Origin: Erysipelotrichales bacterium
GTDB lineage: Bacteria > Bacillota_I > Bacilli_A > Erysipelotrichales > Erysipelotrichaceae
NCBI GenBank assembly: GCA_910576345.1
Contig: CAJTIT010000002.1
Span: 1-64,000 of the forward strand
Direction of reading: 5' to 3'
DNA: 64,000 nucleotides
Below are positions 55,786 through 63,543 of the stretch, one piece after another. A model generated the notes under the pieces. That model was not told the origin of the DNA, ran no database searches, and saw only the letters and a program-made list of their open reading frames with translations. The translations under genes were made by a program, and so were the position numbers. Position 1 is the first letter of the stretch. Each line of letters starts with the position of its first letter.

Positions 55786-56103
55786 ATGAAATATCAGATG
55801 ATCGCTGATACATTGTATTTTTATTTTTATGGTGATTTTGACAATCTGAAAATTTGTAATCTGAAACAGATTTGTATCGATCTGATTGAAAATTATGAAC
55901 CGGCTGTCGTAAAGATGGATTTTGAAGAAGTGAGTTTTATAGACAGCACCGGTATCGGTTTCGTGTTGGCACGTTATAAGCAGCTAAAGAAGATGGGGAG
56001 CGAACTGATCATTTGCAACTTATCAAGAACCAATCAGACGCTGTTTCATATGTCCGGTGTTTTTCAGATCATTGCTTATGAAAGGAATGGAGTGAAATTA
56101 TGA
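55786..56103 (+). CDS. spoIIAA: Anti-sigma F factor antagonist SpoIIAA
   Basis: A 105-aa STAS-domain protein that frees sigma F from SpoIIAB in the forespore. The phosphorylation site is Ser54 in 'FIDSTGIG'. SpoIIAB phosphorylates it and SpoIIE (not in the window) reactivates it. The gene overlaps spoIIAB by 4 bp. Its presence with the next two genes is strong evidence of a sporulation lineage. Confidence 0.95.
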   Translation: MKYQMIADTLYFYFYGDFDNLKICNLKQICIDLIENYEPAVVKMDFEEVSFIDSTGIGFVLARYKQLKKMGSELIICNLSRTNQTLFHMSGVFQIIAYERNGVKL

Positions 56104-56543
56104 ATGAAATGACCATGCGGTTTTTAAGCAGATTGGAGAATGAATCTTTTGCACGTACCAGTATTGTGGCGTTTTTAATGCCGCTTAATCCCAGTGTCGA
56201 AGAAGTAATGGAAATCAAGACAATGGTCGCAGAAGCGCTGACAAATGCAATGATTCATGGCTATGAAGGCAAAGGTGACGGATGGATTGATGTAAGTGTT
56301 TCTTATGATGAGACCCATACGATAGATATCACCATACAAGACCAAGGATGTGGTATTGAAAATATTGCGTTGGCAATGCAGCCGCTGTATACGACGAAAC
56401 AGCACTTAGAGCGTTCCGGTATGGGAATGACCATTATGAGTTCCTTTGCGGATGATTTTCATGTTGAAAGCAGTTTGGGGAACGGATGTATCGTGCGCTT
56501 GCGCAAGCAGCTACATGAACAAACAGAAAACGCTCTCCAATGA
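56100..56543 (+). CDS. spoIIAB: Anti-sigma F factor / kinase SpoIIAB
   Basis: A 147-aa GHKL-fold kinase that binds sigma F and phosphorylates SpoIIAA. The N box 'EALTNAMIHGYEG' (near 42), G1 box 'DQGCGIEN' (near 81) and G2 'SGMGMTIM' (near 105) form the ATP site. It overlaps sigF by 29 bp. Confidence 0.95.
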   Translation: MNEMTMRFLSRLENESFARTSIVAFLMPLNPSVEEVMEIKTMVAEALTNAMIHGYEGKGDGWIDVSVSYDETHTIDITIQDQGCGIENIALAMQPLYTTKQHLERSGMGMTIMSSFADDFHVESSLGNGCIVRLRKQLHEQTENALQ

Positions 56544-57246
56544 GGAGTTGATCGCACAAATTCAGCAGGGAGACGAAACAGCGAAAGAGCTGTTTGTATC
56601 CAATAATACACCGCTGATCTATGCGATCATCAAACGCTTTCACAAACAGCGGGGAATGAATGAGGATCTGTTTCAAATCGGATGTATTGGTTTGATGAAG
56701 GCTTTGAACAATTTTGATTTATCCTATCAAGTGAAGTTTTCTACATATGCGGTGCCCATTATCATGGGAGAAATCAAGCGATTTTTTCGCGATGACGGCA
56801 GTATGCGCATTTCCAGATCGCTGAAAGAAGGATATCTTGCCATGAGCAAGGCTAAAGAAGCGCTTGTGCAGACATTGGGAAGAGAACCAACCTATCAGGA
56901 AATCGCCAATGAACTTCAAATGGATGTTCATGATGTGATTTTGGCGTTTGAAGCCAATCAATTCGTGTATTCCCTTGATGAGACGATTTATGAGAATGAT
57001 GGCTCTCCGATTCATTTAGAGGATAAGGTGTGTGAACAAAAACAGCGTGACGTTGTCATGGAATTGGCACTTCATAAGGAAATGGATCATTTGGAAGAAA
57101 GAGAGCGATTGTTGTTGTACTATCGCTATGAAAAAAACATGAAACAAGAAGAAATAGCGCAGAAGTTACATGTATCACAAGTACAAGTGTCCAGAATGGA
57201 AAAGAAGATATTGAATAAGTTAAAAGAGCGTCTTATCGAAGGATAG
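56515..57246 (+). CDS. sigF: RNA polymerase sporulation sigma factor F
   Basis: A 243-aa sigma-70-family factor for early forespore genes. Region 2 contains 'NEDLFQIGCIGLMKALNNFD' (key residues D-L-x-Q-x-G-x-x-G-[LM]), with 'YAVPIIMGEIKRFFRDDG' (sporulation-sigma type) following. Region 4 HTH is 'KQEEIAQKLHVSQVQVSRME'. The start at 56515 lies inside spoIIAB in another frame; a frame open to 56446 is not needed. No good SD is seen, so translation is probably coupled to spoIIAB. Confidence 0.95.
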   Translation: MNKQKTLSNEELIAQIQQGDETAKELFVSNNTPLIYAIIKRFHKQRGMNEDLFQIGCIGLMKALNNFDLSYQVKFSTYAVPIIMGEIKRFFRDDGSMRISRSLKEGYLAMSKAKEALVQTLGREPTYQEIANELQMDVHDVILAFEANQFVYSLDETIYENDGSPIHLEDKVCEQKQRDVVMELALHKEMDHLEERERLLLYYRYEKNMKQEEIAQKLHVSQVQVSRMEKKILNKLKERLIEG

Positions 57247-57256
57247 GGCGTTTTTA
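57227..57256 (+). terminator. spoIIA operon terminator
   Basis: GCGTCTTATC pairs with GATAGGGCGT (G-T pairs allowed) across GAAG, followed by TTTTTA. It overlaps the sigF stop codon. Confidence 0.75.
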
Positions 57257-57516
57257 TAGTATACGGATGTAAAGGATTTTTATAGAGTATCGTATTGATT
57301 GATCATAAGTTTGAAATCACAATTTCTTATTTCATAGGTGTTGTTATATGAAACGTTGTTCAAGGAAGGATTTAAGAAGAATGTTAAGGCAAAAAGGAAG
57401 ACTTATAATCATTGGGTGTTTAGGTGAAATAAGTTGACATAAACACAAAAAAACAGCGTAATATTGAATCACACTGTTCATATCAATTTGCATATTCAAA
57501 AAATTTAGCAACAATG

Positions 57517-58014
57517 TCAGTTTAATAGTTCCACTTCATTCAACTGTAATTTGGTTGTGATCTTGCGATGACGATTGGTGGAACATACAAAGTTCAAATT
57601 GGTAGCGGTATTCAAATCGTGACGCTGCGGAAAAGCAAAATAAATATATCCGGATGTTCCCCCATATGCAGAAATCGGAATGGGAAACGTTTCATTATAA
57701 AATTCTTTGTAATTGATCAGTTGATCATTCTGTTTGAACGTCGTGCGATGCACAACGATTGGATTTTTAAACGCATAGAAACTTTTATCTGCGTGTTTGA
57801 AAGAGATGTCAGTGATCGCGATTGGTCTTGCAGATTTGCTTGTGAATGTGACATACAACAACAAGGATGTATTGGTCAAACGATAACCGGTCACATTGAT
57901 TTTGACTTTTACTTTATGCGTAACCAAATAATAGATTGCACAAAAGATGGTTCCCAGAGAGCCGAAAATCGCTAGTGCCATAGTTATATTTTCACGAGTA
58001 AAATACTCCAACAT
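57517..58014 (-). CDS. Uncharacterised membrane-anchored protein
   Basis: A 165-aa protein I do not recognise. One TM helix (about residues 10-31) follows a short N-terminus. The rest is predicted beta-rich, with alternating hydrophobic strands ('KVKINVTGYRLTNTSLLLYVTF', key feature only: alternation) and the segment 'GGTSGYIYFAFP' near 118. A good SD (AGAGGTGA) and a TATAAT (complement of 58032-58037) support expression as a single gene. It lies 49 bp downstream of the M20 gene, on the same strand. Confidence 0.6.
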   Translation of the reverse strand: MLEYFTRENITMALAIFGSLGTIFCAIYYLVTHKVKVKINVTGYRLTNTSLLLYVTFTSKSARPIAITDISFKHADKSFYAFKNPIVVHRTTFKQNDQLINYKEFYNETFPIPISAYGGTSGYIYFAFPQRHDLNTATNLNFVCSTNRHRKITTKLQLNEVELLN

Positions 58015-58063
58015 GAAATCACCTCTGTATGATTATACCATAGATGATAGTTGAAAGGTAATA

Positions 58064-59191
58064 TTATTGACACAATCCGGAAGAAATTTTAGAGAATTCT
58101 TCTAAATTGACAGTCAATAATTGTCGATACGTATTTACAATTTTGACTAGAATGGTGTCATCAAATTGAAAATGAGCGCTGTGTAAGGGTGGCGTATCAC
58201 CTAATCCAAGATAGAAAAAAACACTGGGGCATATGGATGCGTAATAGGAAAAATCTTCACTTAACAGATTCGCATGTTTTAAAAGATGTAGTTGATCAAG
58301 GTGTTTTACACAAATCTCAACTAAATCAGGATCATTGATCAAAGGTGGATAGCCTTCGTTCATATGCACTTCAATGTCACATCCGCTTTCTAAACGAGCT
58401 TCATTGACCGCATCATCGATCATTTGTTTCAGAAGTTCAAAAACAGTATCATCCAGTGTCCTTAACGTACCAAGCAATAAACTTTGATTACTGATCGCAT
58501 TGCGTGCTGTACCGCTTTGGAATTGGCCGAATTTCAATACATGCGTTTGTGGTACGGATCGCTCTTTTTTATATAGGTTATATAGTAAGGAAACCGCACA
58601 TGCAAGTGCATCTTTGCCTTTGTTTTTTTCTGCGATATGACGTGTTTCTCCATGAATGGTAACGGTAACTTCAGCGGAGCGCGCCATCATAGGACCTGCT
58701 TTTGTGGCAATTTGTCCTTTTTTTAGTTTTGGCCATACATGGAAACCGAATACGGCGATTGTGCGGCATCGTTGTAAGATACCACTTTTTACAATTTCAA
58801 GTGCGCCGCCTGTTGTTTCTTCCGCTGGCTGAAAGATAAGCATTACATTGTGTTCGCATGATTTCAATTCATGAAGTTCTTGCGCAAAAGATAATAGAGC
58901 GGCCATATGTGCATCATGACCACATGCATGCATACGACCCGTATGCTTGGATGCATAAGATATATGGTTGCACTCTTCTATAGGCAGCGCATCCATATCG
59001 CTTCGAAACGCCAACGTTGTTTTTTTACCAAAGGAAAAAAATGCGCATAAAGCACAAGGCGCCGGTTCTATGATTTCACACTTTAATGGGTGAAGTATGG
59101 ATAAGATGTAGTCTTTTGTTTCTGGCAAATCATGCGAAAGTTCTGGTATCTGATGAAGGATGCGGCGATGTTTTATAAGGTTGTTTTTCAA
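58064..59191 (-). CDS. M20 amidohydrolase, probably N-acetyldiaminopimelate deacetylase
   Basis: A 375-aa member of the M20D group (N-acyl-L-amino acid amidohydrolases). The N-terminal 'RRILHQIPELSHD' motif, metal ligands in 'MHACGHDAHMAAL' (His-x-His type, about 98-110), the catalytic Glu pair in 'PAEETTGGA' (about 132-140) and 'EDFSYYA' near 325 are visible. The start is TTG at 59191 with GAAAGAAG upstream; no in-frame ATG is near. It is divergent from dapF-dapB-dapH, whose acetylase branch needs exactly this deacetylase, so that role is inferred. Other amidohydrolase substrates remain possible. Confidence 0.78.
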   Translation of the reverse strand: MKNNLIKHRRILHQIPELSHDLPETKDYILSILHPLKCEIIEPAPCALCAFFSFGKKTTLAFRSDMDALPIEECNHISYASKHTGRMHACGHDAHMAALLSFAQELHELKSCEHNVMLIFQPAEETTGGALEIVKSGILQRCRTIAVFGFHVWPKLKKGQIATKAGPMMARSAEVTVTIHGETRHIAEKNKGKDALACAVSLLYNLYKKERSVPQTHVLKFGQFQSGTARNAISNQSLLLGTLRTLDDTVFELLKQMIDDAVNEARLESGCDIEVHMNEGYPPLINDPDLVEICVKHLDQLHLLKHANLLSEDFSYYASICPSVFFYLGLGDTPPLHSAHFQFDDTILVKIVNTYRQLLTVNLEEFSKISSGLCQ

Positions 59192-59291
59192 TGTTTCATC
59201 TTCTTTCTTTTCAGTTTATGATGATTTATCTGTTATCATGCATATAGAATCTTATAATCGCATAAAAATAGTAGATAGATGGGAGATTTAT

Positions 59292-60173
59292 ATGAACGAT
59301 AATGCTTATGATGCAATAGCCGTATCTAAATATCATGGCTGTGGGAATGATTTTTTGATTTCGAAAGATCAATCTTTTACAAAAACACAAAAGCAATCAC
59401 TCGTAAAAAAATTGTGCGATCGACATATCGGTATTGGCGCAGATGGTTTTCTGTTTGTGCTTGAAAAACCTTTGCGCATGGAATATTTTAATTGTGATGG
59501 TTCTACTGCCCCGATGTGTGGCAATGGCATGCGCTGTTTTGCACGGTATGTATATGAAAAACGGATTGTGCATTCGACAACATTTGACGTCCTATGCGGC
59601 GCAAAAAAGTATCACATTGATATAGAATCCATTGATCCGTTTCTTATAAAGGTTGATATGGGAAAGGTGTCTTTTTCTCATGCATTGCTTCATATTGAGG
59701 AAGATATTTGGCAAAAGGAAATCATTGTCCAAAATCAGTGCTTTCTGATTGATACGTTGTTTCTGGGCACCATTCATACAGTTATGATGATAAAGGACAA
59801 ACAAACGGATTTTGAAACATTGGGCAGAGAAATACATCAGTTGCCTTTGTTTCATGAAAAAACAAATGTGAATTTTGTCATGATTGAGGATCGCTCTCAT
59901 ATTTGGGTAAGAACGTATGAGCGTGGTGTTGGCATGACGCTTGCTTGTGGGAGTGGTTCTTGTGCTGCCGCCTATGTTGCGTTTCGTCATGGGTGCATCG
60001 AGCCTTTTGTTCATGTGCACATGCCAAAAGGAGAATTGTGTATCCGGATTCAAGAAGATGGTCATATTATCATGCATGGATCTGCCAAGAAAATCATGGA
60101 AGGCATGGCATTTTGGGATGATGAACAAACAGGAATGTGGAAACAGCCTGTGTCATATAATGATAAGGAGTAG
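59292..60173 (+). CDS. dapF: Diaminopimelate epimerase
   Basis: A 293-aa PLP-independent epimerase converting L,L- to meso-diaminopimelate. The two catalytic Cys are in 'MCGNGMRCF' (Cys76) and 'ACGSGSCAAA' (near 220). The N-terminal 'KYHGCGNDF' motif is also typical. The start at 59292 has GGGAGAT; the frame is open further up but overlaps the divergent M20 gene. It leads dapF-dapB-dapH. Confidence 0.95.
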   Translation: MNDNAYDAIAVSKYHGCGNDFLISKDQSFTKTQKQSLVKKLCDRHIGIGADGFLFVLEKPLRMEYFNCDGSTAPMCGNGMRCFARYVYEKRIVHSTTFDVLCGAKKYHIDIESIDPFLIKVDMGKVSFSHALLHIEEDIWQKEIIVQNQCFLIDTLFLGTIHTVMMIKDKQTDFETLGREIHQLPLFHEKTNVNFVMIEDRSHIWVRTYERGVGMTLACGSGSCAAAYVAFRHGCIEPFVHVHMPKGELCIRIQEDGHIIMHGSAKKIMEGMAFWDDEQTGMWKQPVSYNDKE

Positions 60174-60192
60174 AAAGAAGCTGTAAACCGTT

Positions 60193-60915
60193 ATGATAAA
60201 AGTCGTACTTTGCGGATATGGACAAATGGGAAAACTGCTTCATGCCGCCATTTCTAAGCGATGTGATATGGAAACTGTGATGATTGTGGATTCAACCAAT
60301 GTAAAAGAACTCTATTTGCGTTGTCCAAAAGTGGATCTGATCATCGATTTTTCCCATCCTTATATGTTGTCTTTGATGCAGGATTATGTAAAAACAAGCG
60401 GCTGTGCACTTTTGAGCGGCACTACCGGATATGATGGCGATCAGTTACATGTTTTAAAACAGCTGTCCCATCAAACACGTGTGATGTATTCGGCCAATTA
60501 TTCCCTCGGCATCGCTGTTTTGTTACAGGCGGTAAAAAACATCACACCTATTTTGAAAAATACATTTGATATGGAAATTGTGGAGTTACATCATCGCCAT
60601 AAACAAGATGCGCCCAGTGGTACGGCGTTATCAATCAAAGAGGCTATGGATCCGCATCATCAATACTCATCGGTTTATGGTAGATATGCGCTCAATGAAA
60701 GCCGAGAAAAAGAGATTGGCATACATGCGGTTCGTGGTGGGAACGCTGCCGGAGAACATCATGTGCTTTATCTAGGTGATGATGAAACACTGGAATTGAA
60801 ACATACCGCAAACAGCCGCAATATATTCGTACAAGGTGCCCTCACTTGTGCGAAATGGCTGATGAAACAGCCCAACGGTTATTACACGATGGAACAAATG
60901 ATCAAAGGAGAATGA
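60193..60915 (+). CDS. dapB: 4-hydroxy-tetrahydrodipicolinate reductase
   Basis: A 240-aa NAD(P)H-dependent reductase of the DAP/lysine pathway. It has the Rossmann start 'VVLCGYGQMGK', 'LSGTTGYD' near 74, and the catalytic signature 'ELHHRHKQDAPSGTA' near 130-144. The length is typical for the short form. The stop codon TGA lies 2 bp before the dapH start. Confidence 0.95.
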   Translation: MIKVVLCGYGQMGKLLHAAISKRCDMETVMIVDSTNVKELYLRCPKVDLIIDFSHPYMLSLMQDYVKTSGCALLSGTTGYDGDQLHVLKQLSHQTRVMYSANYSLGIAVLLQAVKNITPILKNTFDMEIVELHHRHKQDAPSGTALSIKEAMDPHHQYSSVYGRYALNESREKEIGIHAVRGGNAAGEHHVLYLGDDETLELKHTANSRNIFVQGALTCAKWLMKQPNGYYTMEQMIKGE

Positions 60916-60917
60916 AA

Positions 60918-61610
60918 ATGGACGCAGAAACATTGACAGCCATGATCAGCGACGCAAAAAAATGCACGCAAGTAAAAGTATATCTGAAATGCAGACAGAA
61001 ACTAGAATTCCCTAATGCATTTCAATTCGGAGATCATGACCAAATCATTATCGGCGATTATAAACTGATTGTGCCAATATTATCCAGACATAAAGATGAT
61101 ATTGAACAAATGCATATAGAAACAATGTGTGTGAATTCTGCCATTCCGTTAAAAGACACCAAATATCTTCATGCGCGCATTGAACCAGGTGCCATCATAC
61201 GTGATTATGTAGAAATCAAAGATCGCGCCGTTATCATGATGGGCGCCATTATCAATATTGGCGCTTCGATCGGGTATGACACGATGATTGACATGGGGGC
61301 AGTATTGGGAGGGCGTGCAATTGTAAAGGATCGCTGTCATATTGGCGCCAATGCAGTTTTGTCAGGCGTAATTGAACCACCCAGTGCCAAGCCGGTGATC
61401 ATTGAAGATGATGTGATGATTGGTGCCAATGCGGTCATATTGGAAGGCGTCCATGTGCATAAAGGCGCTGTGGTCGCCGCAGGTGCCGTTGTCACACAAG
61501 ATGTAGCTGAAAATACATTGGTGGCCGGTGTACCGGCCAAAATCATCAAGCAAAGAGATGAAAAAACTACGAAAAAAACGACACAGGTAAAAGCATTGCG
61601 ACAATTATAA
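60918..61610 (+). CDS. dapH: Tetrahydrodipicolinate N-acetyltransferase
   Basis: A 230-aa left-handed beta-helix acyltransferase of the acetylase DAP branch (YkuQ/DapH). The hexapeptide repeats run from about residue 90 to 210, with 'MMGAIINIGASIGYDTMIDMG' near its start and 'VVAAGAVVTQDV' near its end. It acetylates tetrahydrodipicolinate before transamination and deacetylation. ATG 60918 has AAAGGAG at 7 bp. The aminotransferase of the branch (PatA-like) is not in the window. Confidence 0.93.
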   Translation: MDAETLTAMISDAKKCTQVKVYLKCRQKLEFPNAFQFGDHDQIIIGDYKLIVPILSRHKDDIEQMHIETMCVNSAIPLKDTKYLHARIEPGAIIRDYVEIKDRAVIMMGAIINIGASIGYDTMIDMGAVLGGRAIVKDRCHIGANAVLSGVIEPPSAKPVIIEDDVMIGANAVILEGVHVHKGAVVAAGAVVTQDVAENTLVAGVPAKIIKQRDEKTTKKTTQVKALRQL

Positions 61611-61639
61611 TGCATCCTTTCAACAAAATATAAGCACAC

Positions 61640-61673
61640 AATACAGATCATGTTCCTTTATCTGTATTTTTTT
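61640..61673 (+). terminator. dap operon terminator
   Basis: AATACAGAT (61640-61648) pairs with ATCTGTATT (61660-61668), followed by T residues. Confidence 0.85.
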
Positions 61674-61771
61674 GTCACAACAAGTTTCTACAATGGAAAA
61701 TCTGTTGAAGATGAAATGAATTTGCAAGAAAAAAAAGTAATTTTTTTCTATACAAATAACAATAAAAACGA

Positions 61772-61777
61772 TATAAT
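61772..61777 (+). promoter_or_regulatory. -10 element of the mraZ promoter
   Basis: TATAAT directly before the first MraZ box. The -35 is weak. Confidence 0.55.
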
Positions 61778-61812
61778 AGTGGTGGAAAGTAGCATAAAGT
61801 GGTGGAAAGTGG
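61778..61812 (+). promoter_or_regulatory. MraZ-binding boxes
   Basis: Four AGTGG-type units start at 61778, 61788, 61798 and 61808 at an exact 10-bp period (the second reads AGTAG). Three are preceded by A-rich sequence, matching the AAAGTGG-type MraZ box. They cover the transcription start and the leader up to the SD, fitting autorepression by MraZ. Confidence 0.8.
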
Positions 61813-61823
61813 AGGTGCCGGAC

Positions 61824-62255
61824 ATGTTCATGGGAGAATACGCACATAACATTGATAAAAAAGGGCGTATCATCATTCCGGCAAAATTCCGGGAAGAACT
61901 GGGCATGAAAATCATCATTACACGAGGATTGGACGGATGTTTGAACGCTTATACGAGTGAACAGTGGGAAATCATCTATGCACAGCTGTTAAAACTGCCA
62001 TCCACGAAAAAAGATGCACGTATGTTTGTTAGAATGATGACAAGCAAAGCGGCAGAATGCGAAATCGATTCACAAGGGAGAGTGCTGTTGCCATCGACGC
62101 TCATTTCCTTAGCTAACATACAAAAAGAATGCCGCATCATCGGTGCTGCCAATCATATCGAGATTTGGGCGAAAGAACAGTGGGAAACGATGGATAACGA
62201 AGCAAACGAAAGCTTTGAAGAAATCGCTGAAAACTTGACGGAATTTATTCTATGA
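61824..62255 (+). CDS. mraZ: Transcriptional regulator MraZ
   Basis: A 143-aa AbrB-like DNA-binding protein that controls the division and cell-wall (dcw) cluster. Two family motifs are present: 'DKKGRIIIPAKFR' near residue 10 and 'DSQGRVLLPS' near 81. The start at 61824 has GGAGGTG at 6 bp; the frame is open to 61650 but passes through the promoter. It overlaps rsmH by 4 bp. Confidence 0.96.
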   Translation: MFMGEYAHNIDKKGRIIIPAKFREELGMKIIITRGLDGCLNAYTSEQWEIIYAQLLKLPSTKKDARMFVRMMTSKAAECEIDSQGRVLLPSTLISLANIQKECRIIGAANHIEIWAKEQWETMDNEANESFEEIAENLTEFIL

Positions 62256-63184
62256 AACATATCAGCGTATTATTAAAGGAAAGTGTAGATGCGCTTCATT
62301 TAAAAGAGAGCGGCATTTATGTAGATGGCACGCTTGGACGTGGCGGACACAGCCAAGCGATATTACATCGGATTCCCAATGGACATTTATATGCATTTGA
62401 TCGTGATCAAAGCGCAATAGAGGAATCAAAACAGCGACTATCGGACATTGGTAAGAATGTAACGTTGATTCATGCCAATTTCTCAACGATGAGGGAGGAA
62501 CTGAAAAAACGTGGCGTTACGAAAGTAGATGGCATTTTATTGGATCTGGGTGTTTCTTCACCGCAATTCGATGAAGCAGATCGTGGCTTTTCTTATCGTT
62601 TTGATGCGCCACTGGATATGAGAATGGATCGCACGCAGACAAAAACCGCATATGAGATCGTCAATACATGGGATGCTAAAGACTTGGTGAACGTATTGCA
62701 TCGTTATGGTGAAGAATCTTTCGCAAAATTGATTGTGAAACAAATTGTGAGCGCACGAGAAAAACAGCCGATTGAAACGACATTGCAATTGGTTGACATC
62801 ATACGAAGCGCCTTGCCGGAAAAAATCTTACATAAAAAAGGGCATCCGGCAAAAAAGACGTTTCAAGCCATTCGTATCGCAGTCAATGATGAACTGGAAG
62901 AATTACATACGGCATTAAAACAAGGGTTGGATTTATTACATCCAGGGGGCAGATTCTGCGTGATTTCTTTTCATTCTTTGGAAGATCGCATGGTAAAGGA
63001 AGCCTTTAAACAGGTAAGCATGCCACCTCAATTGGATAAGCGACTTCCTATCATGCCTATTGATTTGCCCAAAGCAGATTATCGGCTCGTTTATAAAAAA
63101 CCAATAACGGCAAGTGAAACAGAATTGATATATAACAATCGTTCGCATTCAGCGAAACTAAGAGTAATAGAAAGGATTTCGTAA
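62252..63184 (+). CDS. rsmH: 16S rRNA (cytosine-1402-N4) methyltransferase RsmH
   Basis: A 310-aa SAM-dependent methyltransferase (MraW). The SAM motif 'YVDGTLGRGGHS' (near residue 23), 'LDLGVSSPQFD' (near 97) and 'RGFSYRFDAPLDMRMD' (key residues R-G-F-S and D-M-R-M-D) are conserved. The C-terminus ends 'NRSHSAKLRV'. It modifies the ribosomal decoding site. Confidence 0.97.
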   Translation: MKHISVLLKESVDALHLKESGIYVDGTLGRGGHSQAILHRIPNGHLYAFDRDQSAIEESKQRLSDIGKNVTLIHANFSTMREELKKRGVTKVDGILLDLGVSSPQFDEADRGFSYRFDAPLDMRMDRTQTKTAYEIVNTWDAKDLVNVLHRYGEESFAKLIVKQIVSAREKQPIETTLQLVDIIRSALPEKILHKKGHPAKKTFQAIRIAVNDELEELHTALKQGLDLLHPGGRFCVISFHSLEDRMVKEAFKQVSMPPQLDKRLPIMPIDLPKADYRLVYKKPITASETELIYNNRSHSAKLRVIERIS

Positions 63185-63187
63185 ACA

Positions 63188-63484
63188 ATGGCAAAAATTA
63201 TTAGAAAAAAACGCAAATTAAGAATACAAGCATTGATATCGTTGTTTTTCTTTTTTTCCTTTATTTTTTATCTATGTGCCATGACAGGACTGAAATCCTA
63301 TAATGTCACATTGGCAAAAAAAGTAGAGACGAAACAAGAACATCTTGCAGATGTTCAAGAAAAAGTAACCACATTGGAAGCGATAATCAAAGAACTTTCC
63401 AATTATGAGGCTATTGCCAAAATTGCAGAAAAAGATGGTATGCGCGCAATACAGTCCAATGTGAAATTATTGAATGGAGAATAA
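63188..63484 (+). CDS. ftsL: FtsL-like cell division protein
   Basis: A 98-aa bitopic protein with a basic N-terminus (residues 1-15), one TM helix (about 17-35) and an extracellular coiled coil ('LADVQEKVTTLEAIIKEL'). Size, topology and position between rsmH and a PBP gene identify it as FtsL, which links to FtsB/DivIC in the divisome. Sequence conservation in this family is low, so context carries much of the call. Confidence 0.85.
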   Translation: MAKIIRKKRKLRIQALISLFFFFSFIFYLCAMTGLKSYNVTLAKKVETKQEHLADVQEKVTTLEAIIKELSNYEAIAKIAEKDGMRAIQSNVKLLNGE

Positions 63485-63543
63485 AAAGATGATGGATAGG
63501 GAACCTAAGGTTTCCCTTTTTCGACAGAAAAGAGGTAAAAAAC

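Noticed and set aside
57348-57437. 29-codon open frame (basic N-terminus, short hydrophobic end) after sigF
   Set aside because: Only a weak SD, no recognised family and no operon context; cannot be separated from chance.
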